NCBI GenBank assembly: GCA_016793325.1
Contig: JAEUKI010000038.1
Coordinates: forward strand, 1 to 32,720
DNA: 32,720 bases
Reading direction: 5' to 3'
Source: Myxococcales bacterium
Lineage (GTDB): Bacteria; Myxococcota_A; Polyangia; Polyangiales; Ga0077539
In this document: positions 8,717 through 16,818 of the stretch, piece by piece
Layout of the letters: every line of letters begins with the position of its first letter
Numbering within the stretch: position 1 is the first letter of the stretch
Program-made: the position numbers and the translations under genes
The notes under the pieces: generated by a model
Told to the model about the DNA's origin: nothing
Database searches by the model: none
Seen by the model: only the letters and a program-made list of their open reading frames with translations

Positions 8717-8825
8717 CCGAGCACCTTCGCGCTGCGTACCAGAGTCGCCGAAAGTTCGCGCATTCTCAGCAAACCACTGGTGTTTGAAACAACAAACGCG
8801 CGCGGTGTAGCGTTCCAGCGGAGCC

Positions 8826-8901
8826 GGGTTTGAAGGATGACAGGCAAGATCGAGAACCGATGAGTTTACGAGGTGTAAACGTTCGCGCCTGTCACAAACC
8901 C
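8826..8901. promoter_or_regulatory. Nested inverted repeats upstream of Cys-rich gene
   Basis: Three nested arm pairs are visible. GGGTTTG (8826-8832) pairs with CAAACCC (8895-8901). TGACAGGC (8838-8845) pairs with GCCTGTCA (8887-8894). GTTTAC (8864-8869) pairs with GTAAAC (8875-8880) across a 5-nt loop. The structure lies between two divergent starts (8716 minus, 8928 plus), and its inner palindrome ends 47 bp before the GTG. This fits a regulatory cruciform or a pair of operators; no regulator is identified. Confidence 0.5.
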
Positions 8902-8927
8902 GAAGCGGAGCTGCTAGAGGTGTTCTG

Positions 8928-10268
8928 GTGAGGCTCACTCGATCGATCACTGCTGCGTCGACCGTCGCGCTCGCGATGCTCCTCGCGCGCTGCGCCGTGA
9001 TCGATGAACCGATGGCGGGACCCGACGTTCGACGCAGCGACGCGACGATGGATCGCGCGACGGTCGGCAACGACGGCGCGACTGGGATGGACGTGCGCAC
9101 CGTGCCCACGGACGGGACCGCGCCGATCGATACGGGGACGACGCGGCCGGATGTTCCGCCGGGCTGTGGCAACGCAGAGCAGCCGTGCTGCTCGGGCGCG
9201 ACGCCGTGCACGGGCATCCTCGTGTGCGCCGCGGGGACGTGCCGAACGTGCGGTCGATCGGGCGAGCCCTGCTGCGCGGGCGACGGCTGCAACAGCGGCC
9301 TCACGTGCACCGCGGGCGTCTGTCGCGGCTGTGGCGCGGCGGGCGAGAGCTGCTGTCCGGGCGCGAGGCCGTGCACCGACGTCGCGGCGACGTGCGTGGC
9401 GGGGTCGTGCCGCGCGTGCGGGGTCGAAGCGGGGACGTGCGTTCCTGGGATGATGGGCACGCAATCGTGCGCGATGTGTGGGACGCAAACGCGCACCTGC
9501 AACGCCGATTGTTCGTGGGGCGCGTGGGGCACGTGTGCGGGCGCTGGCATGTGCACCGCCGGACAAATGGAGTCTCGCCCGTGCGGCTTCTGCGGAACGC
9601 AAACGCGCCGCTGCGCGACGGACTGCACATGGGAGCCGTGGACCACGTGCACAGGCTCGCGCGAGTGCATGCCCGGGATGGTGGACACCACCGCGTGCGG
9701 CGGCTGCAGCTCGCGCACGTGCGGGACCGACTGTCGCTGGCCGACCGCGTGCACCGGCTGCATGTGCAGCGAGAGCACGCGCTGCGGCCTCAGCTGCCCG
9801 GCGGGCTATCACGCGAGCGCCATCCGCTGCAGCAGCCTGTGCGGCTCGGGGTGCACGTCGGCCAACCAGGTCACGTGTTCGCCCGACTGCGGCTCGTCGT
9901 TCACCGCGTGCGGCGCGTTTTGCCCGACGAACTACTACCCGAGCGCGCGGCGCTGCAACTCGCTGTGCGGGACGGGCTGCACGAGCGCCAACAGCGTGAC
10001 GTGCAACTTGATTTCTGGCTCGAGCTTCACGACGTGCCTCGTCGGCTGTCCGGCGGGCTACTACCCGAGCGCGCTTCGCTGCAACTCGCTCTGCGGGACG
10101 GGGTGCACGTCGTACAACAGCACCACCTGCAACTTGATTAGTGGCTCGTCGTTCACCGCGTGCGGCGCGCTCTGCCCCATGGGCTATCACGTGACCGCGC
10201 GCCGGTGTAACACTCTGTGCGGAACGGGGTGCACGAGCTCGAACAGCGTCACGTGCACCGCGGATTGA
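8928..10268 (+). CDS. Cys-rich repeat surface protein
   Basis: The 446-residue product starts at GTG with AGAGG seven bases upstream. The N-terminus (MRLTRSITAASTVALAMLL) is an export signal ending at ARC; the Arg before Cys22 makes the lipobox non-canonical. A linker rich in Asp and Thr (about 30-75) leads to several short Cys-rich motifs such as CCSGATPC and CRTCGRSGEPCC. Two TQTRxC...W.PW.TC units follow (thrombospondin-like spacing, e.g. CGTQTRRCATDCTWEPW). Four C-terminal repeats of about 42 residues then share GYYPSALRCNSLCGTGCTS. The repeats are also similar at DNA level (126-bp period, about 9786-10262), suggesting recent expansion. Such proteins are frequent in large-genome myxobacteria and are presumed extracellular. 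No catalytic motif is seen and the function is unknown. Confidence 0.8.
   Translation: MRLTRSITAASTVALAMLLARCAVIDEPMAGPDVRRSDATMDRATVGNDGATGMDVRTVPTDGTAPIDTGTTRPDVPPGCGNAEQPCCSGATPCTGILVCAAGTCRTCGRSGEPCCAGDGCNSGLTCTAGVCRGCGAAGESCCPGARPCTDVAATCVAGSCRACGVEAGTCVPGMMGTQSCAMCGTQTRTCNADCSWGAWGTCAGAGMCTAGQMESRPCGFCGTQTRRCATDCTWEPWTTCTGSRECMPGMVDTTACGGCSSRTCGTDCRWPTACTGCMCSESTRCGLSCPAGYHASAIRCSSLCGSGCTSANQVTCSPDCGSSFTACGAFCPTNYYPSARRCNSLCGTGCTSANSVTCNLISGSSFTTCLVGCPAGYYPSALRCNSLCGTGCTSYNSTTCNLISGSSFTACGALCPMGYHVTARRCNTLCGTGCTSSNSVTCTAD
9786..10262 (+). repeat. Four in-frame 126-bp coding repeats
   Basis: Four consecutive in-frame units of about 42 codons each encode CP.GYY.SA.RCNSLCGTGCTS.NS.TC. Units 2 and 3 are most alike (NLISGSSFT in both). 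The first and last units have diverged most. Confidence 0.7.
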
Positions 10269-10286
10269 TGTGCTCGCGCGCGCCGG

Positions 10287-10303
10287 TAGAGAATTCTCTA
10301 TAG
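10287..10303 (+). promoter_or_regulatory. Palindromic element TAGAG-N4-CTCTA upstream of PEGA-like gene
   Basis: TAGAGAATTCTCTATAG contains a perfect 14-bp palindrome (10287-10300), whose last base is 43 bp before the ATG of the PEGA-like gene. The same TAGAGnnTnCTCTATWG sequence lies 40 bp upstream of the genes starting at 26986 and 29229 (minus strand). It is a candidate operator overlapping a -10 box (TCTATA). Confidence 0.65.
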
Positions 10304-10343
10304 CGAATCGGCGCGCAGTCCGCGCACACTGAGCGCATCGACG

Positions 10344-11426
10344 ATGACCTACGCACGCTCGGGACACTTCTGCATCGCCGCGCTGACCGCAGTGACGACG
10401 GCCTTGTTCGCGCGAGACGCGCGCGCGCAAGCGGACAGCTCGACGCAGACCGTGATCCGCCGAGGGCTCATCGAGAACATGCAGAGCGCCTTCGAGCGGC
10501 GCGACTATGCGCAGTGCATTCAGAGCGGGACGCGCGCGGCGTCGATCCGAGACACGGGCTCGCTTCGGTACATCATCGCGCAGTGTCAGCTCGCCTCCAA
10601 CGCGTACGTCGGCGCGCTCGGGAGCGCTGAAGAGTGCCTCACGATGCTGCGGCGCGACACCTCTGCGGTCGGTCGCGACACGCTGATCGCGGGCTGTCAG
10701 CGCGTCGAGAGCGAAGCGCGCGCGCACACGGGGCGGCTCACGGTGACCGCGCCTTCGCCTGCGCCGAACGGGATGCGCATCGTGGTGGGCGGCGACGAGC
10801 TCCCGTCGGTCACCTGGGGCCTCCCCGCGATCGTCAACGCAGGAACGCCGCTCGACGTCGTCGCCACCGCGCCCGGCTACATCGCGTTTCGCGGCTCGGC
10901 GACCGTGTCGCCCGGTTCTGGGGCCGGTATTCAAGTGGTCCTCGTACGCGAGCGCGAGAGCCGCCCGCCCGTCGACCCCGCGAGCGGCGCGAGCGCGCCT
11001 CGCGTGACCGTCGTCGCGCCTCCGCCGGGGCGCGAGACGGCTCCGTCGCCACCCCCTACGCGGGGGCCGTCGGCGCTCTTGATTACGGGTGCCGTCGTCG
11101 GAGGCGTCGGCGTCGTGGCGGCGGGCGTCGGGTTCGCGCTCGCCGCGGTCGCGCAGGGAGCGTACGACGGCTCGTGCGCGATGCCGGCGACGGTCGAGCG
11201 CTACACTTCGTGTGTGGACGAAATGGGGCCTGCGCAGGCGGGCGTCACGGCGCGGGCGGCGATCGGCTACGCGGGGCTCGGGCTCGCGGCGATCGGCGGC
11301 GGGCTCGCGATCGTCGGGGCGTTCACGGGGCGTCCGCGGTCGAGCGAGGCGCGACGGGGCGGGCTCGTGGTGTCGCCCGTGGCGCACGCAGGATTCGCGG
11401 GCGCCAGCGTCGCGGCGCGCTGGTAG
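10344..11426 (+). CDS. Exported TPR/PEGA-like protein with C-terminal transmembrane segments
   Basis: The 360-residue protein has a signal peptide (residues 1-28, likely cleavage after ARDARA). A helical region of TPR type follows (about 35-125: FERRDYAQCIQSGTRAAS, RYIIAQCQLASNAYVGAL), with paired Cys residues. Next is a beta-rich PEGA-like segment (about 128-200: GRLTVTAPSP through DVVATAPGYIAFRG), a Pro-rich linker and two Gly/Ala-rich hydrophobic helices (about 235-262 and 292-318). This architecture is common in polyangial envelope proteins, where PEGA-like regions are thought to bind surface carbohydrate or protein partners. It is followed after 22 bp by a glycosyltransferase gene, likely in the same operon. 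The 17-bp palindromic element at 10287-10303 probably controls it. The specific function is unknown. Confidence 0.75.
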   Translation: MTYARSGHFCIAALTAVTTALFARDARAQADSSTQTVIRRGLIENMQSAFERRDYAQCIQSGTRAASIRDTGSLRYIIAQCQLASNAYVGALGSAEECLTMLRRDTSAVGRDTLIAGCQRVESEARAHTGRLTVTAPSPAPNGMRIVVGGDELPSVTWGLPAIVNAGTPLDVVATAPGYIAFRGSATVSPGSGAGIQVVLVRERESRPPVDPASGASAPRVTVVAPPPGRETAPSPPPTRGPSALLITGAVVGGVGVVAAGVGFALAAVAQGAYDGSCAMPATVERYTSCVDEMGPAQAGVTARAAIGYAGLGLAAIGGGLAIVGAFTGRPRSSEARRGGLVVSPVAHAGFAGASVAARW

Positions 11427-11448
11427 CGTCGGGCTCGAGGAGTCGAGC

Positions 11449-12723
11449 ATGCGCGTCGGGCTTGTGTCGTGGGGAACCGAAGGCGACGTGCGTCCCTTCT
11501 TCGCGCTCGCGAGCACGCTCGCCGCGCGCGGTCACGACGTTCGCGTCGAGTACGTCAACGTCGAGGGCCGCACGTTCGAGCGCCTCGCCGAGGCGTGCGG
11601 GATCCACGCCGAGGCGTTTGGCGGGCAGTACTTCATCGACAACGCGCGAGCGCTCGAGCGACGCAGCAGCGAGAGCCTCCGCCACGCGAGCCCGCCGAAG
11701 CAGTTCGAGTTGATCATCGAAGACCTGATGGACCCAGTGGCCGACGCGATCCTCGAGCGGTCCATCGCGCTCGCGAAGCGATCGGACGTGCTCGTCGGGC
11801 ACGTGCTCGCGCACCCCGTGGCGACCGCGGCCGAGCACGTCGGTGTGCCGTTCGTGTCGCTCGCGCTCCAGCCGCTGTTTCGCTCGCGCGCGTACCCTCC
11901 CGCGGGCGCTCCCGCGATGGGCCCATCTTTTCATCTTCTGCTCTGGAAGCTCGCGGATTGGGTCATGCGTCGCGCCCTCGGACCCAGGATCGCGGCGCAG
12001 CGCGCGCGGCTCTCGATGCCGAAGGCGCCGCCGTTCGATCCGAGCCGCTTCGGTCACGATCAGCGCTGCGCGGTGGCGGTGTCTCCCACGCTCTTTCCCC
12101 GGCCAAACGACTGGAACGAGCGTATCTCGGTCACTGGATTTCTCGCGCTCGACGCGGCGACGCAGCGGTGGGAGGTGCCCTCGGACATCGAGGCGTTCTT
12201 GTCCGCGGGGCCGCCGGTGTTCGCGTCGTTCGGCAGCATGTTCTCGTTGTCCGAAGAGCTCTCGCGGGCGTCGGTGCAGGCGTTCGTCGGCGCGGCGAAG
12301 CTCGCGGACGCGCGGGTGATCGTTCAGTGTCCTGCGGCGTTTCGGCCGACGACGTACGACGCGGATCGCGTGCTGTTCATCGATCGCGCGCCGCACAGCG
12401 AGCTCTTTCCGCGGTGCGCCGCGGTGGTGCACCACGGGGGCGCAGGGACGACGCAGTCGGCGCTGCTCGCGGGGCAGCCGTCGATCGTCGTTCCGCACGC
12501 GGCGGATCAGTTCTATTGGGCGGACGTGTTGTACGAGCGCGGCGCGGCGGCCAAGCCCCTTCGTCGCAAGAAGCTCACGGCGCGCGCGCTCGCAGAGCGC
12601 ATCCGTTGGGCGCTCGATCGCCCGTCGCTTCGCGCGCGCGCGGCGGAGCTCGGCGCGTCGCTCGCGCGCGAAGATGGCTGCACGAGCACCGCGGAGTTCA
12701 TCGAGCGCGCGGTCGAGTCGTGA
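11449..12723 (+). CDS. GT1-family glycosyltransferase (UDP-sugar dependent)
   Basis: The 424-residue protein starts at an ATG with GAGGAG five bases upstream. The N-terminus, MRVGLVSWGTEGDVRPFFAL, is the GT-B Rossmann strand and helix typical of family 1 glycosyltransferases (sterol glucosyltransferase/macrolide glycosyltransferase group). The C-terminal donor-binding half contains PVFASFGSM, HSELFPRCAAVVHHGGAGTT (HHGGAGTT at 328-335) and PHAADQFYWADVLYERGAA. These form the nucleotide-sugar pocket, including the Asp-Gln pair. The length is normal for the family. It would move a sugar from a UDP- or dTDP-sugar to a lipid or small hydrophobic acceptor at the cytoplasmic membrane face. It sits 22 bp behind the PEGA-like gene and is likely co-transcribed. 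The acceptor is unknown. Confidence 0.9.
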   Translation: MRVGLVSWGTEGDVRPFFALASTLAARGHDVRVEYVNVEGRTFERLAEACGIHAEAFGGQYFIDNARALERRSSESLRHASPPKQFELIIEDLMDPVADAILERSIALAKRSDVLVGHVLAHPVATAAEHVGVPFVSLALQPLFRSRAYPPAGAPAMGPSFHLLLWKLADWVMRRALGPRIAAQRARLSMPKAPPFDPSRFGHDQRCAVAVSPTLFPRPNDWNERISVTGFLALDAATQRWEVPSDIEAFLSAGPPVFASFGSMFSLSEELSRASVQAFVGAAKLADARVIVQCPAAFRPTTYDADRVLFIDRAPHSELFPRCAAVVHHGGAGTTQSALLAGQPSIVVPHAADQFYWADVLYERGAAAKPLRRKKLTARALAERIRWALDRPSLRARAAELGASLAREDGCTSTAEFIERAVES

Positions 12724-12735
12724 GCTCGTCGACGC

Positions 12736-13416
12736 TCAGCGCTGCGGCGGCTTGCTCGTCGCGACGCGCTCGAGCGTGACCTCGCCCACCGTCGCGCTCT
12801 CGCCCGTCCGCCAACTGGTGGGAACGACCACCGGCCGCCCGCTCAACGTCACCCGCGCGGCCTGCGTCGTTGGCCACAAAAACAAGAGCCCTTCGCGAAG
12901 CTCGAGCGAGGCGTGCCGATCGAGGACCGATCCGTGCTCGACGGCGACCTCGCACTCGGTCGACGAGCCGATCGTCGCGTGGGTCGACTGGCTCTGAACG
13001 CGGCGGAATCCGCGCTTGTCCGTCCACGTGATGCACCACTCGTCCGCGCGCGCGTCGGGGGCGTCGGTGCTCTTCGCGAGGTTGGCGATCGTGCGGTAGG
13101 CCGAGCTCTCGGCGGCGACGGCTCCTTCGGGGCGCACGATCGTGAGCGAGAAGTCGCCGATGATCACGACCGAGTCGCGCGCGACGAGCGTGCGCTCTTT
13201 GATGCGGCGACCGTCGACCCACGTCCCGTTGGTGCTGCCGAGGTCCGTGACGAAGTAGTCGTCGCCGACGCGCTCGAAGCGCGTGTGTCGCTTGGAGATG
13301 TTTCCGCTCTGCAAGACGACGTCGCTGCCCTCGACGCGTCCCGCGATGATCTCGTCTCGGGCAAAGGACAGTCGGCGCACTGCGCCGGACTTGTCTCGTA
13401 GGTCGATGCTCCACAT
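12736..13416 (-). CDS. Tandem FHA-domain protein (second copy degenerate)
   Basis: This 226-residue cytoplasmic protein begins with a good FHA domain (about 1-95): AGR (25-27), NISKRH (39-44) and LGSTNGTWVDGRRI (59-72). These contain the Arg, Ser, His and Asn-Gly residues that bind phosphothreonine. Residues about 125-222 look like a second FHA fold (ATIGSSTECEVAVEHGSVLDRHASLELREG). It has S..RH-like spacing but lacks the GR and NGT motifs, so phosphopeptide binding there is doubtful. FHA proteins usually read the output of Hanks kinases such as the one at 76-1611. The ATG at 13416 is preferred because the FHA strand begins at residue 2; a TACGAT box ends 10 nt upstream, suggesting a leaderless or very short leader transcript. 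The upstream open frame to 13518 looks non-coding. The gene is convergent with the glycosyltransferase gene, with a 12-bp gap. Confidence 0.88.
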   Translation of the reverse strand: MWSIDLRDKSGAVRRLSFARDEIIAGRVEGSDVVLQSGNISKRHTRFERVGDDYFVTDLGSTNGTWVDGRRIKERTLVARDSVVIIGDFSLTIVRPEGAVAAESSAYRTIANLAKSTDAPDARADEWCITWTDKRGFRRVQSQSTHATIGSSTECEVAVEHGSVLDRHASLELREGLLFLWPTTQAARVTLSGRPVVVPTSWRTGESATVGEVTLERVATSKPPQR

Positions 13417-13426
13417 GCCAACCGAG

Positions 13427-13432
13427 ATCGTA
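13427..13432 (-). promoter_or_regulatory. Putative -10 box of FHA gene
   Basis: The minus strand reads TACGAT, 10 nt before the ATG at 13416. It is one of eight TAnnnT boxes at 6-11 nt from start codons in this window. No convincing -35 was identified. Confidence 0.35.
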
Positions 13433-13599
13433 CCGAAATCGTGGGCGGATTCGCGCCCCGAACGCGCGGCTCGATCGGCACTCGTTGCATGCGCTCGCCG
13501 CCCCGCGGGGACCTCCATCCCTTTGCGTACTTCGGCAGCGAATCGCCGGTCGGAAGCGTCGCCCTACGCCCTTCGCGCGGTGTACGGTGCTCGTCGCCC

Positions 13600-14001
13600 A
13601 TGAAGACACCCATCCGTGCGCTCTCGTTTCTGCGCGCGCTCGCGCTGGTCGCGCCCGTGGCCGCAGGGTGCGAACAACAACGCGCGTCGTACGAGCCGAT
13701 TCGCTCGAACGGATCGAGCGGCCAGGCCTCGACGCCCGACGCCAGCGCGACGAACGAGGCCGTCGTCGCTGCGGGCGACGCCAGCGCGAGCGAAGGGCCT
13801 TGTCCGCGAGCGCTCCCGGCGGAGACGGCCACGTGCGCGACCGACGAGCGATGCGGCTACCAGTCGACGACCACGGAGCTCATCTCGAACCGCGCGCCGG
13901 GGCACGGGGATACCTCGTGCGAGTGCGTCGAAGGCCGATGGCACTGCCAACGGCTCGTGTTCGTCGGGCCGCTCGCGCCGCCGGAATTTGAATTCGTGTG
14001 A
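13600..14001 (+). CDS. Small putative lipoprotein
   Basis: The 133-residue product has a lipoprotein signal, MKTPIRALSFLRALALVAPV, ending in VAAGC with Cys24 as the lipidation site. A low-complexity Ser/Ala/Asp linker (about 30-68) follows. A small Cys-containing domain then has CPRALPAETATCATDERCGYQ and CECVEGRWHCQRL, six cysteines in total and likely disulfide-bonded. The CxC...W.C ending resembles the tail of other myxobacterial Cys-rich lipoproteins, but I cannot name a family. The ATG at 13600 is chosen because it opens the signal peptide; the frame is open earlier, to 13441. TACGGT lies 11 nt upstream of the start. It is divergent from the FHA gene across 183 bp in which I see no other feature. 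Confidence 0.75.
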   Translation: MKTPIRALSFLRALALVAPVAAGCEQQRASYEPIRSNGSSGQASTPDASATNEAVVAAGDASASEGPCPRALPAETATCATDERCGYQSTTTELISNRAPGHGDTSCECVEGRWHCQRLVFVGPLAPPEFEFV

Positions 14002-14109
14002 CGCTCTCGCGCCGCGGCGCGCGGGGCTCGTGCGGCTCGGTCGCGCCGTGAATCCGTGGCGTCGGCGGAATGTCGACAACTACACTGCGCTCTGCGGCGC
14101 GATCGTTGG

Positions 14110-14115
14110 TAGTCT
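14110..14115 (+). promoter_or_regulatory. Putative -10 box of gsk (leaderless)
   Basis: TAGTCT ends exactly 6 nt before the GTG start of gsk, the spacing expected if transcription begins at the start codon. No Shine-Dalgarno sequence is visible between the box and the start. A second TACACT lies at about 14090. Confidence 0.4.
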
Positions 14116-14121
14116 CGCGCC

Positions 14122-15429
14122 GTGCGCTTTCCTGGTCGTCGCAAGCACAAGCACTACTTTCCTGTTCATGCGCGGGACCCGCTGTTTCAGCACGCGGGAA
14201 TCGACGCGCCCGTCGGCCGGACGCACGTCGTAGGGATCGATCAGACGCTGGTCGACATCGACGCGCGGGTGCCCGACGAGCTGCTCGCGCGGTACGGGCT
14301 CGAGAAGGGCGGCTCGACGGTGATCGACAGCGAGCGCGCGGTGGCCCTCTACGACGAGCTGCTCTCGGCGCGCATGATCTCCTACGAGTTCGCCGGTGGA
14401 ACCGTCGGCAACACGCTCCACAACTACTCGCTCCTCGCGGACGACGCGTCGATCCTGCTCGGCGTGATGAGCGAGACGATCCGCCTCGGGACCTCGGGCT
14501 ATCGCTACCTGTCGAACACGTCGAGCCGGGTGAACCTCGATCATTTGCAGCCCGTCGACGGCCCGATCGGGCGGTGCTTCGCGCTCGTGACGAGCGACGG
14601 CGAGCGCACCTTCGCGATCAGCGAGGGAAAGATGAACGAGCTGCGGCCCGAGAGCGTTCCGCCCGCGGTGTTCGACGACGCGAGCGCGCTGGTGATCTCG
14701 GCGTACCTGCTTCGCTGCAAGCCCGGCGCGCCGATGCCCGAGGCGACGATGCGCGCGATCGAGCTCGCGCGCGAGCGGCGCGTGCCGGTGATCCTGACGC
14801 TCGGGACGCGCTTCGTGATCGCCGAACGGCCGCAGTTCTGGCGGGATTTCGTGCGGCAAAACGTCGACGTCGTCGCGATGAACGAAGAGGAGGCCGAGGC
14901 GCTCACGGGCGAGTCGGACCCGCTGCTCGCGTGCCAGCGCGCGCTCGAGTTGACCGAGATGGTGCTCTGTACGGCGGGGCCGACGGGGCTCTATCTCGCG
15001 GGTCACACGGACGACGAGGTCAAGCGCGAGACGCGCTATCCGCTGCTGCCGGGCGCGATCCCCGAGTTCAATCGCTACGAGTTCAGCCGGCCCGTTCGTC
15101 GCAAGGACTGCCAACGACCCCTCGATGTGTACGCGCACATCGCGCCGTATCACGGCGGGCCCGAGCGCATCACGAGCACCAACGGCGCGGGAGACGCTGC
15201 GCTCGCGGCGCTCTTGCACGACATGGCGGCCAATCGCTATCACCGCGCGCGCGTCCCCAACTCGTCGAAGCACGCGCGGCCGTTTCTCACGTATTCGTCG
15301 ATGAGCCAGGTGTGTCGCTACGCCAATCGCGTGAGCTTCGAGGTGCTCGCGCAGGCGGCGCCGAGGCTCACCAAGGGATTGCCCGAGCGCGAAGAGGGCC
15401 TCGACGAAGAAGCGTACTGGGCTCGCTGA
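14122..15429 (+). CDS. gsk: Inosine-guanosine kinase
   Basis: The 435-residue protein aligns end to end with E. coli Gsk (434 residues, recalled from memory). It starts MRFPGRRKHKHYFPVHARDP, which fixes the GTG at 14122 as the start. The enzyme phosphorylates guanosine and inosine with ATP to give GMP and IMP (purine salvage, cytoplasm). It belongs to the PfkB/ribokinase superfamily. Conserved blocks include VVGIDQTLVDI, FAGGTVGNTLHNYS, NTSSR, VDGPIGRCF, AMNEEEAEALTGESDPLL, LCTAGPTGLY, PGAIPEFNRYEFSR and the PfkB signature TNGAGDAALAALLHD with catalytic Asp358. Nothing is missing. Similarity to the gammaproteobacterial enzyme is unusually high for such a distant host, yet base composition matches the neighbours. 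Its stop lies 2 bp from that of the convergent MFS gene. Confidence 0.97.
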   Translation: MRFPGRRKHKHYFPVHARDPLFQHAGIDAPVGRTHVVGIDQTLVDIDARVPDELLARYGLEKGGSTVIDSERAVALYDELLSARMISYEFAGGTVGNTLHNYSLLADDASILLGVMSETIRLGTSGYRYLSNTSSRVNLDHLQPVDGPIGRCFALVTSDGERTFAISEGKMNELRPESVPPAVFDDASALVISAYLLRCKPGAPMPEATMRAIELARERRVPVILTLGTRFVIAERPQFWRDFVRQNVDVVAMNEEEAEALTGESDPLLACQRALELTEMVLCTAGPTGLYLAGHTDDEVKRETRYPLLPGAIPEFNRYEFSRPVRRKDCQRPLDVYAHIAPYHGGPERITSTNGAGDAALAALLHDMAANRYHRARVPNSSKHARPFLTYSSMSQVCRYANRVSFEVLAQAAPRLTKGLPEREEGLDEEAYWAR

Positions 15430-15431
15430 GC

Positions 15432-16748
15432 TCACTCGCCGTGGGCGACAGGGGCGAGCTTGTCTTCGGGCTTCGGGGCGCCCGACGCGGCCTCTGCGGC
15501 GAGCACGTCTCGTTCGACGAGGCGCAAGAGCCACGGAACGATCAGCATCGTGACGATCGAGACCATCGCGACGCGGTCGATTCCCACGAGCGACGGCACC
15601 GGGTGATCGCGATTGCCGCAGGAAACATCGCCCATTTCGCCGGCGACGCCGAGCATGCGCGACGAGGCCATCGCGCCGAGCGCCGAGAACGCGTGCGTGA
15701 TCATCGAGCCGAGGGACATGAACCGCGCGCGTTCGGTCGCCGTGGGCACCTTGGTCGACAGCGTCTGCAGCGAGACATTTCGCAGCCCGTTGCACACCAT
15801 GAAGGCCAAGAAAATCAGCGGCACCGGCAGCCACGGGATCGTGAAGACGAAGGACGGAATGATCACTGCCACGCTGAGCAGCGAGCCTGCGAGCGCGACC
15901 TTGAACGACCCGTGTTTGTCCACGAGTCGCCCGAACGGTCTGAGCGTGACGAAGCTCGCGACGCCGCCCATGAGATAGAGCAGCCCGAGCTGCCTTCGGG
16001 GGTAGTGGAGATTTCCCTGGGTAAATGCCGCGAGATTGGGGACGAGGATGAAGATCCCGAAGCTCGCGATCGCCGTCGCGGCGAACATCCGCTGCGTGGT
16101 CGATCGACGAAGCAGCGCTGAAAACTCCGAGAGCACCGAGGGCGAGTCGCCCCGTGCGCGGCGAGCCTCGAGCGCGTCGATGTGACCTCGCAGCGACGGG
16201 ACGAGCCGCCACGCAGCGCCCGCCGCGAGCAAACAGAGAGCGCCGACGGCGAAGAAGGGCGTGTGCCAGCTCCCGAGCCGCGCGAGCTCGAGCCCCGCGG
16301 GGACGCCGAGCACCGACGCGACGGCGAAGGCCATCATGACGGTTCCGAGCGCTTGTCCGCGACGCTCGGCGGGGACGACGTCGGACACGATCGCCATCGC
16401 GACGGCCGTCGCGGGGCCGCCGAACGCTCCAGCGATCACGCGCGCGAGGACGAGCCCGCCGAGGCCCGTGGCGAAGCCGCCAGCGACCGTTCCCACGGCG
16501 AGGCCTGCGAGCAAGAACGTGAGGGCCGTTCGTCGATCGAAGCGGTCGAGCACCCAGCCGCCGGCGAACCCTGCGATCGCCGCGGCCGCGGTGTAGCTCC
16601 CGCCGATGATGCCGAGCTGCGAGACGGGGATGTGCAGCGAGCAGGCGAAATCCGGCCCGAGCGGCATCACCATCATGAAGTCGAGGATGTTGACGAACTG
16701 AACGAACGCGATGATCGCGACGAGCCTGCGCTCGGAAGAAGGGCTCAT
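15432..16748 (-). CDS. MFS transporter (DHA1-type)
   Basis: This 438-residue integral membrane protein has about 12 hydrophobic segments and a central cytoplasmic loop (about 200-225, basic, with RGHIDALEARRARGD). After TM2 it has the MFS motif A-like GGWVLDRFDRRTALT (about 64-78); motif C-like glycines follow (GVPAGLELARLG). The second half has a weaker copy (RPFGRLVDKHGSF). This is the layout of DHA1-family proton-coupled drug or metabolite exporters. The substrate is not inferable. A short soluble insert (about 380-395: EMGDVSCGNRDHPVPSLVG) lies before the last helix. The start at 16748 opens directly into a helix (AIIAFVQFVNILDFMMVMPLG) as expected. It is convergent with gsk and has no obvious operon partner. 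Confidence 0.92.
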   Translation of the reverse strand: MSPSSERRLVAIIAFVQFVNILDFMMVMPLGPDFACSLHIPVSQLGIIGGSYTAAAAIAGFAGGWVLDRFDRRTALTFLLAGLAVGTVAGGFATGLGGLVLARVIAGAFGGPATAVAMAIVSDVVPAERRGQALGTVMMAFAVASVLGVPAGLELARLGSWHTPFFAVGALCLLAAGAAWRLVPSLRGHIDALEARRARGDSPSVLSEFSALLRRSTTQRMFAATAIASFGIFILVPNLAAFTQGNLHYPRRQLGLLYLMGGVASFVTLRPFGRLVDKHGSFKVALAGSLLSVAVIIPSFVFTIPWLPVPLIFLAFMVCNGLRNVSLQTLSTKVPTATERARFMSLGSMITHAFSALGAMASSRMLGVAGEMGDVSCGNRDHPVPSLVGIDRVAMVSIVTMLIVPWLLRLVERDVLAAEAASGAPKPEDKLAPVAHGE

Positions 16749-16818
16749 CTGCGAGCGCGAGTGTGCACGATGGATGTCCCCGACGCGAGCGACAGCGCAG
16801 CGTGTTGGTGCCGTCGCT

